From: Lachnospiraceae bacterium
GTDB lineage: Bacteria; Bacillota; Clostridia; Lachnospirales; Lachnospiraceae
DNA: 64,000 nucleotides
NCBI GenBank assembly: GCA_003862155.1
Contig: QOUV01000006.1
Span: forward strand, 1 to 64,000
Direction: 5' to 3'
Position numbers and translations under genes: made by a program. The first letter of the stretch is position 1. Each line of letters starts with the position of its first letter. Of this stretch, positions 1 to 7,600 are shown one piece after another. The notes beneath the pieces are model-generated. The model did not search any database and was not told where the DNA came from. It worked only from the letters and a program-made list of their open reading frames with translations.

Positions 1-183
1 GACATTTTAAAAGAATACGGACCAGCATTGATCACAGTTATAGCTATTTTAGCACTTATTGCACTTGTTGTATTTCTTATCGGAAGTGATACTGGCAGCG
101 TTGTAGGAGAGGCATTCTCTAATCTCATCAAAGGATTTTTTGATAATTCTACCAAGAGCCTTGCTCCAGCGATCAAACCGTAA
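1..183 (+). CDS. Pilin-like small membrane peptide (5' end cut by window)
   Basis: The first 60 codons run open in frame 1 and end at TAA 181-183. The visible N-terminus reads DILKEYGPAL, followed by one hydrophobic segment of about 20 residues and a short polar tail. It matches the N-termini of the peptides at 3185, 3305 and 3462, where the EYG or DYG motif sits at residues 7-9. By that alignment only about two codons are missing, so the full product would be about 62 residues. Flp pilins of Tad systems carry an EY pair just before the transmembrane helix, so a pilin or pseudopilin role is inferred. An AGAGGAG site for the ATPase gene follows within 15 bases, so they are probably co-transcribed. 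Confidence 0.6.
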   Translation, partial: DILKEYGPALITVIAILALIALVVFLIGSDTGSVVGEAFSNLIKGFFDNSTKSLAPAIKP

Positions 184-207
184 CTGGCTATAGAGAGGAG
201 AGTATGT

Positions 208-1503
208 ATGGCAGAAGAGAATGGAAAGGTAGAGATCAGCCCGGAGTTTTTCGGGCCACTCTACCAGTATATAGAGGACGATTCCATTACTGACATAGAC
301 TATGACGGGCGCAGACTCTGGCTTTCCGATACTAAGAACCACAGATATCAAGCGAAGATACAGCTTCCTGTGGATTTTGTCACGGCTTTTACGAAGAGAG
401 TGGCGAACTGTGTCAGCAAGCAGTTTCACAAGCAGTCTCCGGTGCTCGAAGCAGAGACAGAGACGCTTCGCATTACGATAGTGCATGAGTCAGCAGCCAT
501 TACAGGCAGAGCCATCTGCATCAGGAAATCTATGCCGTTTACAAGACTTTCGAGAGACAGCATGGTAAGAGATGGCTATCTGTCGGAGTCGATGATAAAC
601 CTTCTGATAAACTGTGTGAAAGCACGGATGAATATGACATTCTGCGGTGAACCTGGCGTTGGAAAGACGGAGTGTGCCAAGTATTTTTCTTCGTATATTC
701 CGAAGTCACAGAGAGTCATCACGATCGAGGACAACCCAGAGTGGCACTACAGCTCCCTAAATCCAGGGGCAGATTCCGTGGAACTTCGGATCAGTCCGGT
801 CATGGATTACACTAAGGCCATAAAGACCTGTCTCAGGCTGAACCCCAAATGGATGATGCTCTCGGAGGCCAGAAGTAAGGAGGTTGTATATCTGCTTGAA
901 GGGTTTTCTACTGGTGTACGTGGCATGACGACACTTCATACAGACGACATCAGGAAGGTCCCGGACAGGATGATGAATATGGCTGGGAGTCTGCGTTCAG
1001 AGGGCAGGCTTGAAAATGACATCTACAGTTTTATAGATGTTGGCGTTCTGATCAGAAAAAAGCTCAGAAAGCGTCCTAATGGATCATTTGAAGTGATTCG
1101 TTATGTAGATCAGATAGGATTTTTCTACAGGGAGAACAAGAAGAACAGTTGCCTTTTAGTCCTGGATCAGGGTGAACCGACTGGAAACGACATTCCTGAA
1201 GTCATGATGAAGAAATTCCAGGAGGCGTGTGTCGAGGATCCTTACACATTTGATTATAGACAGGACCTGGTTACTGAGATTTGTGATGATAAGCATTCTG
1301 ACGGCTATGCAATCCCTGCCAGACCGCTTCAGTCTGTAGCTGAGAGCATGAGTGATTACAATGGAAAGCCTGAAGCAGCAGACATGGATCAGAGAATTGA
1401 GGAAGCGGCGGAGGTTCTTTCGGACATGGAACGTGAATTTATTCAGAAAAAGAGAAGGGGGATGACATTTGTTGGCAGGAAAGAGAAGGCAGCTTTCAGA
1501 TGA
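208..1503 (+). CDS. CpaF/VirB11-family secretion or pilus assembly ATPase
   Basis: A 431-residue ATPase that should power assembly of the surface structure encoded around it. Walker A is GEPGVGKT near residue 147. The stretch LNPKWMMLSEARSKEV occupies the Walker B/Asp-box position, followed by GMTTLHTDD, equivalent to the TxHxN/D element of CpaF proteins. The N-terminal 130 residues form the usual membrane-proximal domain and the last 70 are poorly conserved. GAGAGGAG sits 7 bases before ATG 208. An overlapping ATG at 204 is in another frame. The gene overlaps the following platform gene. CpaF proteins are cytoplasmic hexamers. TadA-type identity is inferred from neighbours; a VirB11-type ATPase of a conjugative system is less likely because no other conjugation gene is visible. 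Confidence 0.85.
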   Translation: MAEENGKVEISPEFFGPLYQYIEDDSITDIDYDGRRLWLSDTKNHRYQAKIQLPVDFVTAFTKRVANCVSKQFHKQSPVLEAETETLRITIVHESAAITGRAICIRKSMPFTRLSRDSMVRDGYLSESMINLLINCVKARMNMTFCGEPGVGKTECAKYFSSYIPKSQRVITIEDNPEWHYSSLNPGADSVELRISPVMDYTKAIKTCLRLNPKWMMLSEARSKEVVYLLEGFSTGVRGMTTLHTDDIRKVPDRMMNMAGSLRSEGRLENDIYSFIDVGVLIRKKLRKRPNGSFEVIRYVDQIGFFYRENKKNSCLLVLDQGEPTGNDIPEVMMKKFQEACVEDPYTFDYRQDLVTEICDDKHSDGYAIPARPLQSVAESMSDYNGKPEAADMDQRIEEAAEVLSDMEREFIQKKRRGMTFVGRKEKAAFR

Positions 1504-2818
1504 AATGACGGCGTATGGATATGTATTCTCTGTCAGAAAATCAATATTGGGGTATGCACTTGTTATTGTGGGATTGTTTTTATTAGGTAGATTTTTTTCG
1601 TTGCAGCTTATTCCGCAGATTATACTTTCCATAGTGGGGATGCTCATACTCCCGTTTTTTCTCAGGAATACATACAGGAACCGTTATTATCAGAAGAAGT
1701 TTTCAGACTTGAACATATACATGGAGCAGTTCCTGTATTCGTTTAAAAAGAATAGAAAAGTCCTTGCATCCCTTAAGGATACTCAGGATCTTTTTGAAGA
1801 TGGAGAGATGAAAGATACGCTCGGCAGAGCCATTGAGCATATCACAAACACTTATAATGAGTCCGACTTCGAGGATAAAGCCTTAAAAATCATTGAGAAA
1901 AACTATCCGTACGAGGGGCTTAATGTGATTCATAGATTTGCATTGAGGACAGAAGCGCTGGGTGGTGAGTACGGGGAGTCGATAGATCTTCTGCTTGAAT
2001 CGAGAAGAATGTGGGCAGACAGAGTCTATGCTCTGCAGCAGGAGAAGAAAGTTAAACGGAGAGAGATTATTCTCTCGATCGTGACTTCGCTTCTGCTGTG
2101 CTCGATGATCTTCTTTATGGCGAGAAGGATGAATCTGGATGTTTCCACAAATATCTTATCACAGATCATAACGCTTGTAGTCCTGGTACTTGATCTTTTG
2201 ATCTATTACAAGGCAGATTCAAAGCTTACGGCGGGGTATGTGGCAGACGACAGAGACCGCGAAAAAGAGCATTTAAAACAGTACGAGAGATACAAGAATT
2301 ATAAGAATGACCTTATATCCAGACTCGGCAAAAAAGCTGCAAAGAAGAGCATTCAGGAGTATATAAAGACATGTTTTCCAGAATGGCTTATGCAGATGTC
2401 TCTTCTGATGCAGGGTGAGAATGTACAGGTCGCTATTTTTAAATCGTATGACAATGCCCCCGAGATTTTAAAACCCGCTCTAAAAGAGATGATAGGCAGA
2501 CTGCGTGTGAACCCGAATGACAGGAATGCCTACATGGATTTTCTCTCAGATTTTACACTGCCAGAAGTAAGGAGCACTATGAAAATGCTCTATTCTATCT
2601 CTGAAGGTAAAGGAGGAGAAGCTAGAGGACAGATAGCTGATATTATAAAAAGAAACCAGCTTATGAGCGACAAGGCGAAAAGGCAGCAGGATTCGGATTC
2701 ACTTGCAGGTATGTATGCACTTTTTCTTGCACCGCAGCTTACAGGCGGACTAAAACTTGTCTGTGATATGGTGCTGTTATTTGTAGTGTATTTGGGAAGC
2801 ATGTCAACTGTAGCATAG
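1469..2818 (+). CDS. TadB/TadC-like (T2SS F family) inner-membrane platform protein
   Basis: A 449-residue protein with two predicted membrane helices near residues 28-65, a cytoplasmic helical stretch, two more helices near 205-250 and a last one near 425-445. This is the topology expected of the GspF/TadB/TadC platform that pairs with the CpaF ATPase. I choose a TTG start at 1469 (or the adjacent TTG at 1472) because the purine-rich AGAAGGGGG lies 7-10 bases upstream. The first ATG, at 1505, has only a poorly spaced AGAAGG. The TTG start overlaps the ATPase gene by 35 bases, suggesting translational coupling. Tad loci usually have separate tadB and tadC; here a single longer gene takes their place, at least within this window. 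Confidence 0.75.
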   Translation: MLAGKRRQLSDEMTAYGYVFSVRKSILGYALVIVGLFLLGRFFSLQLIPQIILSIVGMLILPFFLRNTYRNRYYQKKFSDLNIYMEQFLYSFKKNRKVLASLKDTQDLFEDGEMKDTLGRAIEHITNTYNESDFEDKALKIIEKNYPYEGLNVIHRFALRTEALGGEYGESIDLLLESRRMWADRVYALQQEKKVKRREIILSIVTSLLLCSMIFFMARRMNLDVSTNILSQIITLVVLVLDLLIYYKADSKLTAGYVADDRDREKEHLKQYERYKNYKNDLISRLGKKAAKKSIQEYIKTCFPEWLMQMSLLMQGENVQVAIFKSYDNAPEILKPALKEMIGRLRVNPNDRNAYMDFLSDFTLPEVRSTMKMLYSISEGKGGEARGQIADIIKRNQLMSDKAKRQQDSDSLAGMYALFLAPQLTGGLKLVCDMVLLFVVYLGSMSTVA

Positions 2819-2826
2819 GAGGTTTT

Positions 2827-3174
2827 ATGGAGACAGTATTTAAATCATTTTCCGGGCTGTTTTTCTTTCTGATGATAACGAGCCTGGGCATAAGCCTTAT
2901 TGCATCTTCTATTCAGGCTTCGAATGCTAACCGTGCACTTCTGGGGTATGTTGAAGAGATAGAGAATTCAAACTATTCAGATGACGTTATAGCTGCCTGC
3001 AGAAATGATGCAAAGGTACAGTTTGGAGAAGGAAAAGATGCGCTCGAGGTTGTGAAAGCAGCTCAAAATGGAAAAAGACAGGTGTCATATGCGAGAGCTA
3101 CACTTAAGTACCATTTCAGGATTCCGTTTATAGGATATGACACTACACATTCTGTATCGTCTGTAATGACATGA
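2827..3174 (+). CDS. Pilin-like/TadE-like membrane-anchored protein
   Basis: A 115-residue protein with one N-terminal membrane helix (about residues 8-30) and a short extracellular domain. AGGAGG at 2817-2822 directly precedes ATG 2827, and the stop of the platform gene lies inside that ribosome site. The single helix at the extreme N-terminus followed by a polar domain is the architecture of pseudopilins and TadE-type minor pilins. No cysteine-rich or enzymatic motif is visible. The assignment rests mostly on its place between the platform gene and the pilin-like peptides. Family identity is uncertain. Confidence 0.6.
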   Translation: METVFKSFSGLFFFLMITSLGISLIASSIQASNANRALLGYVEEIENSNYSDDVIAACRNDAKVQFGEGKDALEVVKAAQNGKRQVSYARATLKYHFRIPFIGYDTTHSVSSVMT

Positions 3175-3184
3175 GGAGAATAAG

Positions 3185-3292
3185 ATGAAAGAAATCCTAT
3201 CAGATTATGGAGAAGCTATATTATATGCGATTGTTGGTGCGATGGTTACTGGGTATCTTGCTATGGTATTAAACTCTATAACGAGTGTGTAA
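3185..3292 (+). CDS. 35-residue pilin-like peptide
   Basis: ATG 3185 to TAA 3290-3292 encodes 35 residues beginning MKEILSDYGEAI, followed by one hydrophobic helix ending in VLNSITSV. AGGAGAATAAG upstream of the start gives a ribosome site. The N-terminus aligns without gaps with the peptides at 1, 3305 and 3462, with DYG at residues 7-9. It is almost nothing but the membrane segment. It is too short for standard gene callers but is supported by the shared motif, its own ribosome site, tight spacing (10 bases after the previous gene, 12 before the next) and conserved order. Likely a minimal pilin or a membrane cofactor of the assembly machine. Confidence 0.65.
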   Translation: MKEILSDYGEAILYAIVGAMVTGYLAMVLNSITSV

Positions 3293-3304
3293 AGGAGGAA
3301 CTGT

Positions 3305-3451
3305 ATGCAGGAGATCATTAAAGAATACGGAGAAGCCATCGCAGGGGCGGTGGCTGTTGCTGCAGTTTTAGGGCTTTTTGCTTTTGTTTTTTTGAGCAGG
3401 AACGGAATATTTCACAATATATTGATATCGTTCTGCGGATACCTGCTCTGA
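3305..3451 (+). CDS. 48-residue pilin-like peptide
   Basis: ATG 3305 to TGA 3449-3451 encodes 48 residues starting MQEIIKEYGEAIAG, then an alanine/valine/leucine-rich helix and a short tail with SRNG and a final hydrophobic CGYLL. AAAGGAGG at 3290-3297 is a strong ribosome site and overlaps the stop of the preceding peptide gene. EYG falls at residues 7-9, exactly as in the sister peptides. The EY pair before the helix recalls the E5-Y6 pair of mature Flp pilins, but no glycine-ended leader of the usual kind is present. Function inferred only. Confidence 0.65.
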   Translation: MQEIIKEYGEAIAGAVAVAAVLGLFAFVFLSRNGIFHNILISFCGYLL

Positions 3452-3461
3452 AGGGAGAGAG

Positions 3462-3989
3462 ATGCAGGCTTTAATAAAGGAATATGGTCACTCTATTGTT
3501 ACGGCAGTAGCTTTTTTTGCAATCATGGCATTGATCTTTACTGGATTTAATTTAATGTTATCTGATGAACGGCTGACGGAAGAACTCGACAGCGGAATAG
3601 TAAGACAGGAATCACAGACAGGTGAGGCAGCTTTAAAACAGAGACTAAGTATCCGATCTGATAATGTCGCCATGTCCTCTGATAAGTATATCGGTGTTCA
3701 CCAGAACATATATTATGAGAAGAGTGGAGGCCTTATCAATCTAAAGAACGGTGGAGCCAGAAGGATACATATTAATGCAGTAAGATTACTACATGGGAAT
3801 GAAACGTATAGTGACGGATACGATGTTACTGATCAGGTCATCTATGAGGATATATATGGGAATAACTCATATCTTAGATTTACAATGCCGGGTATTTACA
3901 GGATTGTGGTGTCAGTCACGGATTCGAATTCTGTGACAAGCTCCTATCAGGTGTTTGTCCATGTAAGTCATAGAAAGGGGAGAGTATGA
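3462..3989 (+). CDS. Pilin-like protein with beta-sandwich-like ectodomain
   Basis: A 175-residue protein. Residues 1-30 (MQALIKEYGHSIVTA then a hydrophobic helix) are the same module as the tiny peptides at 3185 and 3305. Residues 35-175 form an extracellular domain rich in alternating hydrophobic residues. Its end, PGIYRIVVSVTDSNS followed by SSYQVFVHV, looks like the last strands of an Ig-like or PKD-like sandwich. A GGGAGAGAG ribosome site precedes ATG 3462. The stop overlaps the next start by 4 bases. A plausible job is a minor or tip pilin that displays a domain on the same anchor used by the short subunits. Confidence 0.6.
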   Translation: MQALIKEYGHSIVTAVAFFAIMALIFTGFNLMLSDERLTEELDSGIVRQESQTGEAALKQRLSIRSDNVAMSSDKYIGVHQNIYYEKSGGLINLKNGGARRIHINAVRLLHGNETYSDGYDVTDQVIYEDIYGNNSYLRFTMPGIYRIVVSVTDSNSVTSSYQVFVHVSHRKGRV

Positions 3990-4645
3990 AGCATGTGGTT
4001 TTGGCACTTATAAGCACATCGGTGGCGGTACTTGTCGTGATCATCCTTATGACGGTTCATTCTAAAGATTTACGGCAGACTGAACTGGAGCGGGCACTCA
4101 AATTATCTGCGAAACAGTCTCTTGAGAATGCCTGTCTGTCTCAAAAGACTGAGATAAATGATAACGATGCTCTTACGGCTGATTTTATCCGCAGCTTTCT
4201 AGGAAAGATGAAGACAACGGGCAGGGTTGTTTCAGAGAACGGAGAAGTCTATGCGACCGACGCAACAGATAATGGACAGATCATCGAGATAACTATTAAG
4301 GCTGCAGATATTTACAAAGGCATACTTTCAGCCAGTGTCAAAGAAAACTTCACCTACCCGAATGGCGGTAAAGGAACTGTGACAGCATCTACTATTCAGA
4401 TAGTTGAAAGAGAAAGCAAAAGACCTTCAGAGTGCATCAGCTATTACATTCCATGGCAGGTGGCCAAAGAAGCAGGATTTGATTACTATGAGGGAGCGGA
4501 CTTCCTTTACTATCAGAAGAGATATACAAAAGGCATGAATGTAAGCACTGATATTTCGGCTCCTGAGTACAAGGGACATTCATTTGTCAGATGGGATGAA
4601 CAGAGAGAAAACAACGGAATCAGACTAACAGCTGTATATAATTGA
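3986..4645 (+). CDS. Membrane-anchored protein with pilin-like N-terminus and InlB B-repeat-like C-terminus
   Basis: A 219-residue protein with an N-terminal helix (residues 4-24), then a charged amphipathic segment, as in TadE/TadG-type proteins. It lacks the EYG motif of its upstream neighbours. The last 45 residues, including GHSFVRWDEQRENNG and a terminal LTAVYN, resemble the end of an InlB B-repeat (Listeria-Bacteroides repeat), whose hallmark is G(Y/F)xFxGW followed by a strand ending AxW/Y. The giant protein encoded next has a similar unit near residues 1085-1180, which links the two. ATG 3986 overlaps the previous stop as ATGA. Confidence 0.55.
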   Translation: MKHVVLALISTSVAVLVVIILMTVHSKDLRQTELERALKLSAKQSLENACLSQKTEINDNDALTADFIRSFLGKMKTTGRVVSENGEVYATDATDNGQIIEITIKAADIYKGILSASVKENFTYPNGGKGTVTASTIQIVERESKRPSECISYYIPWQVAKEAGFDYYEGADFLYYQKRYTKGMNVSTDISAPEYKGHSFVRWDEQRENNGIRLTAVYN

Positions 4646-4664
4646 TATATAAGAGGGAGAGCCT

Positions 4665-7600
4665 ATGTCGGGAAAGAGACGAATACAGAAGGGAATATGT
4701 GTACTTTTAGCAACAGTTGTTATCATTACTCATTTTAGTGTATCAAGTGTACGCGCAGAAGAAAATACAGAGCCCGCCACTGAAGATACCAGAGTCGCAG
4801 AAATCGGGATTCCAGAGCCCGTTATTGAAGAAACGACAGATCAGGACATCGGGAATCCGGAGCCGGCCACTAAAAAGACTAAAGATTCAGAGAATAAGGA
4901 GTCTGTTACGAAGAAAGCTAAAATTCCAGAAACTGAGGAGACAGAAGTCACGAAAAAGCAAAAGACTAAAGCCAGGATGGGGCCAGTTCTGAGGAAGAAA
5001 GTATTGGTAAAAAATGCTGCGAAGACTGCAAATGATGGCAGATTTACTAAAACACTGAATTTCTCTGTTCCAAAACTAAGCTCTTCTGGCTATAGTGATA
5101 ACGTAAGCTTTTCGGTATCATCGTGGAAGACTACAGGAGCAGGCAGGGGAGATAGTCAGAATGCCAGTTTAAGCCTCACACAGTCGGGAAGAAGTTGCAG
5201 TGTAAAGCTTGAAAATCTACTGGACTTTGAAACATATACAGTAAAAGTAAAATATGAACAGGCTTATTCAGTTGTTAACGCAAATGGGACTGTCACAGCG
5301 AAGAAAAAGACCGGAAGCCTTACAAAAAGCGCAACTACGCCGAAGGATACTGTGATAAGAAGTTCATATGATCTGAAAGAAAAGGTACACAAGTATTCAT
5401 CACTTTCAATTGCAAAAAATATCGATTGCGGCAGTCTGCAGTCAGATATCGATGGAGTAGAAAGGAAGAAATGGCTGGTAGATGGAGATATCAAAAAAAT
5501 TAGCATAAATGGAGGAGGTCATTCCGTAAAAAGAACGGAAGATGGATTTGTTTTTCGTATTTATAATGGGGCGAAGCTTACGCTCGATAATGCGAACATT
5601 CTGGCCTATTCTGGCAAGCAGGTCTTTATCAGGACTTATGGAGGAGAGTATGAGACTATTAATCCATCCCAAAATGCTAAGGGATCGGGAATAAAAGTCG
5701 GAATGGTCAGTGCATATGATGAGGATAAATCTTCGTCAATAGGACAGCTTACACTTAATAATTCGAAAATCCTTGCACATAACTGTGCGATTTTGTTGAG
5801 AAACGGTAGTGGAACTATAAAGAATTCTTATCTTTATGGTATGGGAGAAACTAACGCTTTTACCTATAATGATTTTGATGATTATATTGGAAATGGAATC
5901 TATGTACAAAATTCAGGAAACGGAAAAGCTGATTTGACAGTGAGCGGTACAAAGCTTTATGGCAGATTTAATGGTGTCATATTGCAGGGAAATGTAAAAG
6001 CGGGTATAGATAACTGTGAATTAAGGGGAGACTGTGGAGACGCAGTTGACTTCAGATCAAGTGGAAAATTAAATATAACGAATTGTCATTTGTACGGCGT
6101 CAAAGGTATTGATAATTTTGACGATGCTACTTATACGGCTGTCTCTAAATCGCTGAAAAATGGCCGCCTTGACAGAAACATTTTTAATAAAACAATTGGG
6201 AAGAAAGGTACTGTTACAGTATCTGATACCTCAATATCAGTAAATACTGGAGCATTTGCTGGGAATGCGTTCGTGAACAGTTATGCTGTTCAAAATCGTG
6301 GAAAACTTGTGATTGGAAAGGGAGTATCGATAAAGGCAGTTCATTCAAAGGCATGGTCTTTGAAGCAATCCAAGGATAGAGCAGAGGCATGTGGTATTTA
6401 TAATTGTCTTAAACTTTGGCTTCCGGCAGACATTACTATTTCGGCTGATGACAGAGGCATCGTAGGGAGAAGAAACATTGACGCTGTACGGAATACCGAA
6501 ATTATAAAAAAAATAAGTTCAGCTAAAGCAGATAGTATAGAGCGGTCAGTTATTACAGCTGAAGATATCTCTGATCTGCTTGACTATGGGGATAATTCTA
6601 TAATGAATATCTCTGGAGGTGAGATTAAAGCTGGAAATATTGCAGTAGAAGTCCAGTTTGGATCAGTATATATAGAGCCTGAGCGTTCTGTAAAGATTTA
6701 TGGAAATGCTTGTGGTATTCTGACTGGTAAAAACGGAAAAGACAAAATTTTTGATAAAAGTAATTATGATCCCTTCTGCCATTTAGAAATAGATGGAAGC
6801 GGAACAGCGCAGATACAATCTTCTCTTCAGGGAACAGGCATCAGTGTAAAACAGAACTCAACAGCTGTCCTGATAGAAAAAAATATACGCATCTCAGGAG
6901 AAAGAGGCAGGTGTGCTAACGGGATAAAAAACGAAGGCGAACTTTACTTAAAAAATGCTAACATTCAGGCACAAAAAAATGGAATTATAAATTCTGCCAC
7001 TGGAGAGGCATACATTGGAGATGACCTCGATGATTCGGGAAATCGTGTCGATATAAAAGGATCATCCCGTGGACTAGATAATAACGGGAAATGCTTTTAT
7101 TACAGGGATGTGAATATAACTGATTCATCGCAGGCTGCGGTATGGCAGAACGGTATATTTTATATGCTGCCAGGATCTGTCGTAGAGCCAAAGGGACCTG
7201 CGAACTCGATATACCTTACTTCTAAGAAAAAGAACGGCAAACAGGTGAAGTCAAATGTGCGGATTCTTTATGAAGAACAGTATGAAAATAAACTTCCATC
7301 GATAAGAGCTTCGTTTAATCTCGCAGCAAATGACCGGAAACCTGGAAGAATAATGGTAAAACTATTCACTGCCGACGGACAGAATGACATTTCAAGTGCT
7401 TCCTACAAAAATATGGCGGACAAAGAAAAACTTCGTATTATGAGACAGCTGACTGGCTTTTCTCTTAGTTTTGATAAGGTGGCAGACCACAAAGCTATTC
7501 TAAGATGTGGCATCGGTCCATATGTATTGGATAAGAATATGGAGGCGGCGCTTCAGCCTGAGGAGGGTGAGAAGACTAATGGAAATACGGGCACTATTGT

